Source: Hyphomicrobium sp. MC1 (GTDB lineage: Bacteria; Pseudomonadota; Alphaproteobacteria; Rhizobiales; Hyphomicrobiaceae). From it: a stretch of 64,000 nucleotides of DNA. The stretch spans positions 2,790,001-2,854,000 of the forward strand of contig NC_015717.1 in assembly GCF_000253295.1 (NCBI RefSeq), given 5' to 3'. A model generated the notes under the pieces. It did not search any database and was not told the DNA's origin. It saw nothing but the letters and a program-made list of their open reading frames with translations. Shown in pieces: positions 1 through 9,267 of this stretch. The first letter of the stretch is position 1; each line of letters begins with the position of its first letter. The position numbers and the translations under genes were made by a program.

Positions 1-705
1 CCCGGTATCGATCCTTCACTCATCGAGCAATCGGTCGCTGCGCGCATGCCGCCCCTCGCGGCAGATGGCCATCACCGGCATGCAGCATGGCGCGACGGAC
101 TGGCAGTGCTGTTCGAAGAGCTCGACGGCAAAGATATTCCCGAACCTGCCGCGGCGCTCATCGCCAACATGCGCGGTTTGCCGGTGAATGACATCGAAGA
201 TTTAGCGGACGGTTTTCTGCGCGGTGCTCTGAGCATAGGAGATGTCGGCGCGGCGCTTTATGTTGCAGCCGCCTTGCAGGTCTACTTCACGCGCCTTGCC
301 GCGAGCCTCGATGCGTCGACGCTTCGCCTGCTGCCGCAGCGCGGACTTTGCCCCTGCTGTGGCTCGACGCCGGTTTCAGGATTGATCACCGCGTCGGGGC
401 CGACGCCCGGCACGCGGTATCTCTATTGCTCACTATGCTCGACGGCGTGGAACCACGTGCGGGCGGTCTGCATCACATGTGAAAGCTCCGGCGCCTTGCT
501 GCTCAAAGGTATTCAAGGCGGCTCGGCGGCCGTCCAAGCGGAAACTTGCGACGACTGCCACACATACGCGAAGATGCTTTACCAAGTGAAAGATACGAAG
601 GTCGATCCTTACGCCGACGATCTGGCTTCTCTCGGGCTTGATATCATGGTGTCAGAAGCCGGCTGGGCGCGGCATGCGCCCAATCCGCTGCTTCTCGTCG
701 GCTGA
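1..705 (+). CDS. fdhE: Formate dehydrogenase accessory protein FdhE (5'-truncated)
   Basis: The reading frame is open from the first base, so the true start lies upstream; 234 residues are visible of a family usually near 300. FdhE is a cytoplasmic maturation factor for formate dehydrogenase. The visible part carries the family's rubredoxin-like metal site: four CxxC pairs in order (CPCC, CSLC, CITC, CDDC) within about 75 residues, and the C-terminus ends cleanly at TGA. selD follows on the same strand 119 bases later, and selC/selB/selA lie further down, which suggests a selenocysteine-containing formate dehydrogenase encoded just upstream of the window (inference). The product call is firm; only the N-terminus is missing. 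Confidence 0.93.
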   Translation, partial: PGIDPSLIEQSVAARMPPLAADGHHRHAAWRDGLAVLFEELDGKDIPEPAAALIANMRGLPVNDIEDLADGFLRGALSIGDVGAALYVAAALQVYFTRLAASLDASTLRLLPQRGLCPCCGSTPVSGLITASGPTPGTRYLYCSLCSTAWNHVRAVCITCESSGALLLKGIQGGSAAVQAETCDDCHTYAKMLYQVKDTKVDPYADDLASLGLDIMVSEAGWARHAPNPLLLVG

Positions 706-824
706 CACGCGAAAGTAGCGTCCGTCTTTTTACGAAACCATGCATTCCGAAAAATCGCCGTGGCGATAGCTGGCGCGCCTGCCTATATCGAGGGCTCAAT
801 CCGTCTCGACCATTGGCAGGAAAC

Positions 825-1871
825 ATGTCTGGCCCCACACAACGCTTGACCGACCTTGCGCATGGCGGCGGCTGCGGTTGCAAACTCGCGCCGTCCGTCC
901 TGCAGGACCTTCTCGCCAAACAGCCCGCAGCGGGGCCCTTCGCGCAACTGCTCGTCGGCAACGAAACCGGCGATGATGCCGCCGTCTGGCAGATCGACGA
1001 CGATCAATGCATCGTGGCGACGACCGATTTCTTCATGCCGATGGTCGATGATCCCCGCGACTTCGGGCGGATCGCGGCGGCCAATGCGATTTCGGACGTG
1101 TATGCGATGGGCGGCCGGCCGATCATGGCGCTGGCGATCCTCGGCATGCCGCTCGGCAAACTCTCCGTTGAGGACGTGCGGGAGATCCTGGCCGGCGGCG
1201 CGTCCGTTTGCGCGGAGGCGGGCATTCCCGTGGCAGGCGGGCATTCGATCGACGCACCGGAGCCGATCTATGGGCTTGCCGTCATCGGGCTTGCAAAGCC
1301 GCAGAACGTCCGCCGCAATGCCGGCGCGAGGCCAGATGACGTGCTGATCCTAACCAAAGGCATCGGCGTCGGCATTTACTCGGCCGCCTTCAAGAAGCGC
1401 GCGTTGCCGGACGACGCGTACGCAGAGTTTATGGCGTCCACCACACTGCTCAATCGGATCGGTCAGACGCTCGGCGAGAACGCAGATGTCCACGCTATTA
1501 CCGATGTGACCGGCTTCGGCATTCTCGGTCACGCGCTCGAAATCGCGCGTGGCAGCGGCGTCAGCATTGAGATCGCATTTGATAAGCTGCCATTGCTTTC
1601 ATGCGCCGAAGCGCTGGCCAAAAGCGGCTTCATCACAGGCGCCTCTGGACGCAACTGGGCGAGCTATGGCCATGAGGTCGTTTTGCCGGGTGATTACCCG
1701 CAATGGCAGCAAGCGCTGCTGACCGATCCGCAAACCTCCGGCGGCCTTCTCGTCGCCTGTGCGGCAGATCAAGCCGAGAACATTCGCAGCGAGATCGAAC
1801 GCGCCGGATATCCGATGGCGCGCATCATTGGTTCAGTTGCGAGCGGCACGCCACAAGTTCGCATCCGCTGA
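825..1871 (+). CDS. selD: Selenide, water dikinase SelD (Cys form)
   Basis: SelD makes selenophosphate from selenide and ATP, the selenium donor for SelA and for tRNA 2-selenouridine. With the ATG start the protein has 348 residues, normal for the family. The N-terminal GGGCGCK motif places Cys17 and Lys20 where the E. coli enzyme has its catalytic Cys and Lys, so this is the Cys and not the Sec variant. Downstream the AIRS-type ATP-binding fold is intact (NAISDVYAMGG, VAGGHS, TDPQTSGGLL). A TTG start 12 bases earlier is possible, but ATG at 825 has an AGG-containing ribosome site just upstream and matches the family N-terminus. It sits directly after fdhE and probably shares its transcript. 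Confidence 0.95.
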   Translation: MSGPTQRLTDLAHGGGCGCKLAPSVLQDLLAKQPAAGPFAQLLVGNETGDDAAVWQIDDDQCIVATTDFFMPMVDDPRDFGRIAAANAISDVYAMGGRPIMALAILGMPLGKLSVEDVREILAGGASVCAEAGIPVAGGHSIDAPEPIYGLAVIGLAKPQNVRRNAGARPDDVLILTKGIGVGIYSAAFKKRALPDDAYAEFMASTTLLNRIGQTLGENADVHAITDVTGFGILGHALEIARGSGVSIEIAFDKLPLLSCAEALAKSGFITGASGRNWASYGHEVVLPGDYPQWQQALLTDPQTSGGLLVACAADQAENIRSEIERAGYPMARIIGSVASGTPQVRIR

Positions 1872-2067
1872 ATCCTGCCGCCGTCAGGATGGACGCTCGA
1901 CAGGCAACTGATGTCGGGCAACAAGTCCTTCCAGAAAAAGAAGCGCACCCTGTTCAAATCAGCCGACCGCGCAGTTCGAATCGGCAAAGGAATTCAGGAA
2001 ATACGCCGACCGGACGCCCGAGAACTTCATCCGAAGTGGAACCGCAAACATCCGATTTCGAGCCAGA

Positions 2068-4116
2068 TCATTCCGGCGAACCTTGGCCCTCTTTTAACGA
2101 TCTGGCGTTTCGCCGGAGCCTCCGCCTCGTTTCGCGATAGGAGTTGTAAATAGGAACTGTTTGCAGCCACGATTTAAAATAGCCTACTTGTTTAATCGTC
2201 TTGGAATTATCGTTTTTTATCGCGTTAGAACTGTCGTTCTCTTGAGGGCTCTCTTGAAGGTGGCGCGAGGACAGCGCGTTAACGATCTCCGCTGACGACC
2301 TCTGAGCGTGAAACAGCTCGGAAAAAGTCGCCGTCCCGGCATAGGTCAATTCCTGCAAGCGAAGTCTTATTCTTTCGTCGCATGCGATCCGCGCGCTAGT
2401 TTTATCCAAAAATACGCTATTATCTTCACTGACCGTGCGCCAATTCCATACCGCTGTCGCTCTATTGCACAATGCAAATCGCGTCTTTGAAGCTATCAAA
2501 TTGTAAAGATAAACGTCCTCGGCGAATTCAAGTCGTGGATCTTGAAGAAGTGTCCAATCAAGGACTTCCTTCCTAGCTATCCAAGCATTTGAATGAATAT
2601 AATTGTCGCCCGTTATCAATCGCGTGAGATTGAATTCATCGAGAAACTTGAGTTCACGTGTTTCCTCGATCCGTTTCCCGCCCGGTCCTCTGAAATTGCG
2701 AGCCACCACGAAGCAGCCTTCGTCCTCTTCCGTACGGATTACGCCACCATAAATAAAGCCGGCTTCAGGATGCCTGATGGAGGCAAATAGCAGGTGCGAA
2801 AAGTGATCGGGTTCAATCTGATCCGCATCGTCCAGAACGGCGAAGAAAGGAGCGGTTACTGCTTGGAGCCCCCTCCACAACGCGGCACTACGAAGACCGT
2901 TATCTTCACATTCGAGGTAGCAAATTTTCAAGTTACTGTATGAGCGATGCTCAATAGCTCGTATGTCGTCTCTCTTTTTGCAATCAACCAACAGAATACG
3001 AAATGTTCCGACGAGTTGCCTCTCAACACTCTGAACCGCGCGCTCCACATATGAAAGAGAGCGTCCTCCCACGCGAATAATAATATCTATGAGCGGCTCG
3101 GATATCGGTCTCGAGGCCGATGCCCCCGTCTCTTGAATCGAATAAAAACGCTTAACTTCCTCTATGTTGTGGCGCTGTATAGATGCAACTTCGGTGGCAA
3201 AATCAACGGTTTTGAAAATCAGATCTTCGAGGTTGTATTCTTGGTTCAGGGCAGTATGGGCTCGTCTCGCCAACTCATCGGCCTGACCTGGATTCTGATT
3301 GATCCATTCCAGATACTTCCTGATATCGCCAACGACTCTGTCTGCAGACTGTCGGAGATCGACGTAAAGGGCGGCGTCCGCAAGCATCCGTTTAGCAAAC
3401 GGAATTTCATCGGCGATGATCACGCAACCTGCGGCGGCTGCTTCGAACAGGCGCATAGACGGAGTGTCGGCTTCTCTGTGTTCTGCCTTATGAAGGCATA
3501 ACGCAATGCCGTGAGATGAGAGGATGTCATGGACAGCCGTTCCACTAAAAGGAACAGGACCGCGATAGCCTGACTGAAGATGGGTCCAGTTCGATTCCGG
3601 TCCATAGACGGCGAGAGACCCGTCATCGGCAAGATTTGTCAGCACGTCCGCGTGTCGGGCGCCGTCCCAATGTACGCCGATGTACGCAAGTGATCGAACC
3701 TTGCTGGGAATGGAAGGGGTCAACTTTTGACGAGGGGATACCGGCAGGAACCAAAAATCAGATTTTGGCTTCTGCACCCGAGAAGGGAATTCCAGATCGT
3801 CAAGGTATTGTTTGACGGCAGGAGAGCCTACCAGATACGCGTCATAGCTTCTTATTGAACGAATACGGTAGGCATCGTGCCTGTAGAACGCCGGAGGGCT
3901 CCACATAACTCCAAACGTAGGATAGTCGGTCAATTTAGGAGTGAATTCGTGAAGGCAAAGTACCACGTCGGGCTGGCACGTCATGATATCATTCGACGTG
4001 ACAACCTCTATTGCCTCGTGGCCAACATTCTTCGCCGCAACCGCAAATCGTCGAATGAATTCTCGCTCGGCCGTGCAAGGACGATTGGGCAAACTATCGG
4101 TAATTGCTATGCGCAT
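2068..4116 (-). CDS. Two-domain glycosyltransferase
   Basis: This is a 682-residue protein with two glycosyltransferase modules. Residues 1 to about 310 look like a GT-B fold of the CgeB/Glyco_trans_1 type, with a PSMRLFEAAAAGCVIIADE stretch typical of the nucleotide-sugar-binding half. From about residue 345 a GT2-like GT-A domain begins (PLIDIIIRVGGRS) with a DDAD metal-site candidate in AVLDDADQIEP. There is no signal peptide or membrane segment, so it probably acts in the cytoplasm on a surface polysaccharide or glycolipid. The sugar and acceptor cannot be read from sequence. The gene is visibly lower in GC than its neighbours (the 60 bases at 2161-2220 contain only 19 G or C) and, with the sulfotransferase, interrupts an otherwise compact selenium gene region. 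Horizontal acquisition is an inference. Confidence 0.82.
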   Translation of the reverse strand: MRIAITDSLPNRPCTAEREFIRRFAVAAKNVGHEAIEVVTSNDIMTCQPDVVLCLHEFTPKLTDYPTFGVMWSPPAFYRHDAYRIRSIRSYDAYLVGSPAVKQYLDDLEFPSRVQKPKSDFWFLPVSPRQKLTPSIPSKVRSLAYIGVHWDGARHADVLTNLADDGSLAVYGPESNWTHLQSGYRGPVPFSGTAVHDILSSHGIALCLHKAEHREADTPSMRLFEAAAAGCVIIADEIPFAKRMLADAALYVDLRQSADRVVGDIRKYLEWINQNPGQADELARRAHTALNQEYNLEDLIFKTVDFATEVASIQRHNIEEVKRFYSIQETGASASRPISEPLIDIIIRVGGRSLSYVERAVQSVERQLVGTFRILLVDCKKRDDIRAIEHRSYSNLKICYLECEDNGLRSAALWRGLQAVTAPFFAVLDDADQIEPDHFSHLLFASIRHPEAGFIYGGVIRTEEDEGCFVVARNFRGPGGKRIEETRELKFLDEFNLTRLITGDNYIHSNAWIARKEVLDWTLLQDPRLEFAEDVYLYNLIASKTRFALCNRATAVWNWRTVSEDNSVFLDKTSARIACDERIRLRLQELTYAGTATFSELFHAQRSSAEIVNALSSRHLQESPQENDSSNAIKNDNSKTIKQVGYFKSWLQTVPIYNSYRETRRRLRRNARSLKEGQGSPE

Positions 4117-4495
4117 GAAGCGCGAGAAAAGTTCAATGTTGAACGATGACGAACGTCTCTTCTCTCCATGAACGATATCCCTCTTTCAGGAAGAAGCGCG
4201 CTGAAAAGGCTCCACCTTGACGGCAATTCCGACAATCGACGCCGATGGCATAGTCAGACTAATTCCCCCGACTATCCTTCAATGTGGATCGACACGACAC
4301 TTGCCCGCGCACAATTGCGAACAACCGCTTCCGCCGGACGGATCAACGCTTGCATTACACAACAGCGAGCGAGCAAAGCTTATCGGAGATCCTGACGTCT
4401 GATCAACCCGTTGTCCACTGGTTTCCGCCGCTCTGCTGAAGACTTAGAACAATGGGCCTGTTTAAAGTACGTAGACCATAAGTACGGATGGCATA
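4117..4495. other. Divergent intergenic region, no gene seen
   Basis: This separates the glycosyltransferase and sulfotransferase start codons and must hold both promoters. Short open frames exist in it, but none has a ribosome site or recognisable composition. I could not identify a clear -35/-10 pair, repeat or attachment site. Confidence 0.6.
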
Positions 4496-5119
4496 ATGAT
4501 CTCTCACGAATATCGGTGTATTTTCGTGCATATCCCTCGCTGCGCGGGGACAAGCATTGAGACGTGGTTGTGCAATCAGGATTGGTGGGAATTCGAACCT
4601 CACACCAAGCATCTTTTAGCCAGCCAGGCCAAAGAGCTTTATGCCAACTGGTGGGATGATTATTTCAAATTTGCCGTGGTTCGGAATCCGATAGATCGGA
4701 TGCGATCATGCTTGCACTATTCGGATTATTTTGGCTTGCGGCAAACGCCAAATGGTATTTCTTTCGAGGAATACCATTCACATTTTGGTCGCGACATAGT
4801 TCTGGAGCACGATTATCGCTTTTCGAATCGCAGCGAGCTATTAAATGACCGACATCAACCCAACGCGGTTTACTGCAATATCCTCAACGAGCCATTAGAT
4901 TTTATAGCGCGATACGAGCAACTCGACGAAGATATGAAGTTCATCGAGGCGAAGCTAGGAGTTTCACGGCCATTTAATCACTGGGTAGAAAAATCCAGAG
5001 ACAATCACAAATTAAACGAACGTGATATCGAGGCGATTACGAAAATGTATCGCCTTGACTTCGAGAGATTTGGTTATGCAATTGGCGGGTTTGAATATCG
5101 ACGTGATATCAATGGGTAA
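4496..5119 (+). CDS. Sulfotransferase family 2-type protein
   Basis: This 207-residue protein carries the PAPS-binding signatures of carbohydrate sulfotransferases. Near the N-terminus, VHIPRCAGTSIE is the 5'-phosphosulfate loop (Lys of the classic HIPKTAGTS replaced by Arg), and FAVVRNPIDRMRS is the 3'-phosphate-binding segment with its Arg and Ser. The length suits the Sulfotransfer_2 family and there is no membrane anchor. Base composition is lower in GC than the selenium genes around it (28 of 60 bases at 4621-4680). It is divergent from the two-domain glycosyltransferase, so a joint role in making a sulfated surface glycan is a reasonable inference. The substrate is unknown. ATG at 4496 is the only early start that keeps the loop intact. 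Confidence 0.83.
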   Translation: MISHEYRCIFVHIPRCAGTSIETWLCNQDWWEFEPHTKHLLASQAKELYANWWDDYFKFAVVRNPIDRMRSCLHYSDYFGLRQTPNGISFEEYHSHFGRDIVLEHDYRFSNRSELLNDRHQPNAVYCNILNEPLDFIARYEQLDEDMKFIEAKLGVSRPFNHWVEKSRDNHKLNERDIEAITKMYRLDFERFGYAIGGFEYRRDING

Positions 5120-5200
5120 AAACTAGCAGCATCCCGCTCCGACATCCATTCGCCCCTTATTCAGCACAACATGCGTTATTGCCCGCATCGGCCGCATTGA

Positions 5201-7279
5201 TCACGATGTGCTAGGTTTGCGGGTTCTGGCGCTTGGCGGAGGAGAATGGGAGTCGAACCCACCAAGGGCAGGCTCGCTGCCCCACTCGGATTTGAAGTCC
5301 GAACGCCCCACCGGGGACGATTCTCCTCCATCGGCCATTGTGGACGCATGCACGATGCCTCCGAACAAGTCCAGCCGGTGTTGGTTCATGCGGCGCAGAT
5401 CACCCTTGCGGAGCGTCACGCCGTTGCGGTCAAAAAATTCGAGAATTTGGATCGCAACCTTACGGCCGTTGTCGAGACGATCACGGAATTCGGCGGCGTT
5501 GAACCAGCCGGTCTCAGCTTTGGCTTGCACATCAGCAGCGATCGCGACCATCTCGCGGACTGCCGCGCGCAGGAAAAAATGATCGTGCGCGATTTCATCG
5601 GCGCGGCCGAGACGGCTTGCGAGCTTCAGCAATCTGCGGACGTCGCGCTCGGGACTTCTCGTTGAATTGGCGATGTCGCGAACGCGGGGCGGCCGAAAGC
5701 GCTCGTTACCGCCAAGCTGGCACGCGATGATTTTCCACATCTCCTCATCACTCGGCGCCAAGCGCACTTGATGCGTGGTGAGACGGACGAACGCGCCATC
5801 GAGTGCGATCTCGCCTTTTTCGGAAATTTTGTAGAGCGCCACCGCGAACACGGACTTGCTCAGACGCGGCTCGAGCAGGAGGCGCAACTGCTCACGACCG
5901 ATGCCTTGGAGATCAGGATTGTCGGTGTGGAATTGCGTGATGCGTTCGATCATATCCGCGACGAACGATTGCCAGCGGGCAGGCAAGATGGACGCTCGCG
6001 TATCGCCAGCGTCGAAGACGATGAGGTCGAGTTCGGAAGCGATGCGACCGGCCTGCACGGAAGAGAGTGCGCGATCTCGCGCGAAGGCAGCAAGATCGGC
6101 AGTGAACGGCGGCGTATCGAGCAGCGCCGCGAATGCCGCTCTAGGATTGTCGATGGCGAGCGCTGCTCGCTGTGTCCGTCTCTCCGGCGTTCGCCGTTTG
6201 CGCGCAGGCGCCCTTAAATCGATGAACTTGCCGCCGCCGATGGTTCTCTGAGCCGACACGTCGCGAATGACGAAACGGTCGGGCACGGCGGCTGCAATCG
6301 GTGCATCGAGCACGAGTTGCGCGTCGGCCGTTGCGCCGGGGGGCACGGCCTTGTCATCGAGAAGAACGATACGCGCACCAACCTCGGCGGAGGCATGATG
6401 CAATCGCACCGGAAACCATTGTCCGATGGCCTTTTCTTCCGACGGCAGAACATTAAGGACCGCATCGATGCGATCGGTGGGGGCATGGAGCGCCGGACTG
6501 AGCACGACATCGCCGCGACTGATCGCATCCTTGGCAATGCCCGGTCCAGAGAGATTAAGCGCACAGCGATCACCGGCCCAGCCGATTTCCGCGGGCGTGT
6601 TCTGGGCGTGGATCGAACGCACGCGCGCTGACAAACCCAACGGGCTGATCTGCACGTGTGCGCCCACGCCGACGAAGCCTGAAAGCACGGTGCCCGTCAC
6701 AACGACGCCGATGCCGGGCAGCGTGAAAACGCGATCAATCGCGAGTCGAAATGCGCCTTCCGACGAACGCGCGGGCGTCTCACTTGCTGCAGCGATCAGT
6801 CGGCTGCGCAATTCGTCGATGCCTTTGCCGGTCACGGCCGACACCGGTAAGATATCCGCGCCTTCGAGCACCGTTCCGGCGACGACAGCTTTGATTTCCG
6901 CCGTAACGTCGCCCAAGCGTTCCGAGCTCGCCAGATCGGCTTTGGTCATGACAATCAGCCCCTTCTCGATCCCGAGGAGATCAAGAATGGCCAAGTGCTC
7001 GATCGTTTGCGGCTTGATGCCGTCATCGGCTGCGACGACGAGAAGCGCGAGATCGATGCCGCTCGCGCCGGCAAACATCGTATGCACGAAGCGTTCGTGA
7101 CCCGGCACATCGATAAAGCCGACAATGCGGCCATCCTCCGCCGGCATGTAGGCGAACCCCAGGTCGATGGTGATGCCGCGCGCCTTCTCTTCCTTCAGGC
7201 GATCGCCATCAACGCCGGTCAGTGCTTTGACCAGTGCAGTCTTGCCATGGTCGATATGTCCGGCGGTGCCGATGATCAT
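5201..7279 (-). CDS. selB: Selenocysteine-specific elongation factor SelB
   Basis: SelB is the GTPase that delivers Sec-tRNA to UGA codons through the SECIS hairpin. The N-terminus has the G1 loop GHIDHGKT, then the DVPGHERFVHTM and MTKAD motifs of an EF-Tu-like G domain. Beta-barrel domains follow, then the winged-helix repeats that bind SECIS RNA, ending about FFDRNGVTLRKGDLRRMNQHR. The frame has 692 codons against about 614 residues in E. coli. Codons 651 to 682 coincide exactly with the tRNA-Sec gene on the same strand, and ten more codons precede the stop. Whether the tail is translated in full is unclear, because tRNA processing would cut the message there. The start is 36 bases from the selA stop, so the two are probably co-transcribed. 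Confidence 0.95.
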   Translation of the reverse strand: MIIGTAGHIDHGKTALVKALTGVDGDRLKEEKARGITIDLGFAYMPAEDGRIVGFIDVPGHERFVHTMFAGASGIDLALLVVAADDGIKPQTIEHLAILDLLGIEKGLIVMTKADLASSERLGDVTAEIKAVVAGTVLEGADILPVSAVTGKGIDELRSRLIAAASETPARSSEGAFRLAIDRVFTLPGIGVVVTGTVLSGFVGVGAHVQISPLGLSARVRSIHAQNTPAEIGWAGDRCALNLSGPGIAKDAISRGDVVLSPALHAPTDRIDAVLNVLPSEEKAIGQWFPVRLHHASAEVGARIVLLDDKAVPPGATADAQLVLDAPIAAAVPDRFVIRDVSAQRTIGGGKFIDLRAPARKRRTPERRTQRAALAIDNPRAAFAALLDTPPFTADLAAFARDRALSSVQAGRIASELDLIVFDAGDTRASILPARWQSFVADMIERITQFHTDNPDLQGIGREQLRLLLEPRLSKSVFAVALYKISEKGEIALDGAFVRLTTHQVRLAPSDEEMWKIIACQLGGNERFRPPRVRDIANSTRSPERDVRRLLKLASRLGRADEIAHDHFFLRAAVREMVAIAADVQAKAETGWFNAAEFRDRLDNGRKVAIQILEFFDRNGVTLRKGDLRRMNQHRLDLFGGIVHASTMADGGESSPVGRSDFKSEWGSEPALGGFDSHSPPPSARTRKPSTS
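5234..5329 (-). tRNA. selC: tRNA-Sec(UCA), selC
   Basis: This is a 96-nt tRNA with encoded CCA. The acceptor stem has 8 bp (GGAGGAGA with UCUCCUCC), the T stem has 5 bp (GUGGG with CCCAU) around UUCGACU, and the long variable arm is present. The anticodon stem GGACU/AAUCC-type arm presents UCA. The 8+5 stacked stem is the hallmark of bacterial tRNA-Sec. The whole gene lies inside the 3' end of the selB frame on the same strand, so it may be cut from the selAB transcript or have its own internal promoter. The first base of the tRNA is the first base of selB codon 651. Confidence 0.96.
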
Positions 7280-7315
7280 GCGGTTATCTGTCGGCTTCGG
7301 TTTGTCCGGCCTACA

Positions 7316-8725
7316 TTAAGCCAGATGATGAGGATCAAGATTTCCAAGGACAGATAGAAACGCCGTTTCGTCGGTCAAGCATCTGAGATCGAGAATGAGC
7401 GCGCCGTCGTCGATGCGGCCGATCACAGGCCGCGACAGAGCGCGCAGCGCCGAGGCAAGACGTTCGAGGGCCGCGCCGCCGCTTTTGGAGCGAATGGCGA
7501 GCCCGGCGCTTTCGACGGTATCGAGGGGCAATGCCCCCGAGCCGATCTGGCTCTTGCAGTCGTGTGTCTCGACCGCGAACGCCATGCCGACGGCAGACTG
7601 AACATGCGGCAGCAACCGCGACGCCTGGGCTTCAATTTCCACACGCGGCCGCGCAAGAAGGCGCAACGTTGGTAATCGCTCGAACAGACGGTCGGGATCG
7701 CGATAGAGTTTCAGCGTGGCCTCGATGGCGGCAAGGCGGATCTTGTCGACGCGGAGCGCGCGCTTCATCGGGTTGCAATTAATCGCCTGGATCAGGTCGC
7801 GCTTACCGACGATGAAGCCCGCCTGCGGTCCGCCGAGAAGCTTATCCCCGGAGAACGTAACGATGCCAGCGCCTTCGGTGACGGCTTCGCGTACGGTCGG
7901 TTCGGACTGCATGCCGAATATCGAAAGGTCGATCAGCGAACCCGAACCGAGGTCGTTCATCAGCGGAACGTCTGCCGCGGAGGCAATTTCGGCAAGCTCG
8001 GGGGCGGCGACTTCTTTGGTGAAGCCGAGGATGCGATAGTTCGAACTGTGGACTTTCAGAATGACGCCGGTCGCGTCCGTGAGGGCGGCGCGATAATCTT
8101 TCGCGTGCGTGCGGTTCGTTGTTCCGACCTCGACCAGTTTCGCGCCCGCGCGAGACATGATATCCGGCATGCGAAAGGCGCCGCCGATCTCGATCAACTC
8201 GCCGCGCGAAACGATGGCTTCGCGACCACCGGCAAGCGTGTTGAGCGCGAGCAGCACGGCGGCGGCGTTGTTATTGACGACGGTCGCGTCCTCCGCGCCG
8301 GTCAGTTCGCAAAGCAGCTCCCTGATATGGTCGTCGCGTTCGCCGCGCTTACCGGTCGCGAGATCAAATTCCAGCGCCACGGGATCGCGCATCGCTTCGA
8401 CGGCGGCTTCGATGGCGGCTTCGGCGATGAGCGCGCGGCCCAGGTTGGTGTGCAGCACCGTGCCCGTTAGATTGAACAGCGGACGCATTGTCGAGCGATC
8501 GCCTTCAGCAAGGCGGGCAAACGCGATGGCAACCAGGCTCTCGGTCGTCGGTAGCATCGTGCTTCCGGATTTGAGCGTGGCACGCGTTTCTGCCAGGACG
8601 CTGCGGATGGCGTCAGTCGCCGCGGCGCGGCCAAAGCGTTCCAGAAGATCGGCGGCAACTCCGCTTTTCAGAACGGAATCGACCGAGGGAAGATCGCGAA
8701 GAAGGGCGGCCTTTGAAAGTTCCAA
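7316..8725 (-). CDS. selA: L-seryl-tRNA(Sec) selenium transferase SelA
   Basis: SelA converts Ser-tRNA(Sec) to Sec-tRNA(Sec) with selenophosphate, on a PLP cofactor. The 469-residue length is normal. The PLP lysine is Lys295 in FSGDKLLGGPQAG, the same number as in E. coli, and LFNLTGTVLHTNLGRA marks the N-terminal part of the fold-type I domain. The best start is TTG at 8725, preceded at close distance by AGAGGA; no ATG is available in the right place. It is the first gene of the - strand selA-selB-selC unit. Function is certain; only the start codon is open to doubt. Confidence 0.95.
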   Translation of the reverse strand: MELSKAALLRDLPSVDSVLKSGVAADLLERFGRAAATDAIRSVLAETRATLKSGSTMLPTTESLVAIAFARLAEGDRSTMRPLFNLTGTVLHTNLGRALIAEAAIEAAVEAMRDPVALEFDLATGKRGERDDHIRELLCELTGAEDATVVNNNAAAVLLALNTLAGGREAIVSRGELIEIGGAFRMPDIMSRAGAKLVEVGTTNRTHAKDYRAALTDATGVILKVHSSNYRILGFTKEVAAPELAEIASAADVPLMNDLGSGSLIDLSIFGMQSEPTVREAVTEGAGIVTFSGDKLLGGPQAGFIVGKRDLIQAINCNPMKRALRVDKIRLAAIEATLKLYRDPDRLFERLPTLRLLARPRVEIEAQASRLLPHVQSAVGMAFAVETHDCKSQIGSGALPLDTVESAGLAIRSKSGGAALERLASALRALSRPVIGRIDDGALILDLRCLTDETAFLSVLGNLDPHHLA

Positions 8726-8839
8726 GCGGTCCTCTGGCGGCTGAAGACATCAAGCGCCATGCTAGCGGGTTTGGCGCGCGCGGAAAGATGCCTTGCCGCT
8801 AAAAAGCATGCACGATCTTAACGATCTGCTGCTAGGCGC

Positions 8840-9169
8840 TTAAAAGTGCAGCCACAGACCGCCGGTGCCGGCGTCGATCTGGAAGACGGAATAGATCTCT
8901 TCGCAAGCCGGATGCACGCGATAGTCCGCGCCGACAAAGCGGCAGACTTCTTCGGCATCCGCCGGGTGCGCCAGCAATGCCTCGGCCGTCGTGCGGATGC
9001 CCCGTTCGCGCGCTACGCGGGCGATCTGATCGGCGCGGCAGTATGGCGTCGAAACCCAGCCGCCTCTGACATACTGGAAATTGCCATCGCAACGCGGCGC
9101 GCGTCGGGCTTCGGCTGCTGGGACTGCAACTGTCAGGGCGAGCAGGCCCGCGAGGGCGAGGCGTTTCAT
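8840..9169 (-). CDS. Small secreted protein, unknown function
   Basis: The 109-residue product has a clear signal peptide (MKRLALAGLLALTVAVPAAEA) and a mature part of about 88 residues with four cysteines spread through it, which could form two disulfides in the periplasm. I do not recognise the family. It lies 98 bases downstream of hpnL on the same strand and may be the last gene of the hopanoid operon, though nothing in the protein says so. Confidence 0.7.
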   Translation of the reverse strand: MKRLALAGLLALTVAVPAAEARRAPRCDGNFQYVRGGWVSTPYCRADQIARVARERGIRTTAEALLAHPADAEEVCRFVGADYRVHPACEEIYSVFQIDAGTGGLWLHF

Positions 9170-9267
9170 GGCACAGATCCGGCTGGCGATTTCCCGCTGA
9201 GGCTACCTCGATACGGCGTTCGTATGAAGGTTTGATGTTGCCGCGCTGCTGCCGAAAGCCTTGGCCG

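Noticed and set aside
1872..2067. Possible attachment-site copy of the selC 3' end left of the glycosyltransferase gene
   Set aside because: I looked for a repeat of the tRNA 3' sequence in this stretch and found none.
1911..2153. An 80-codon basic open frame after selD on the + strand
   Set aside because: No good ribosome site, it runs into the glycosyltransferase gene on the other strand and resembles nothing.
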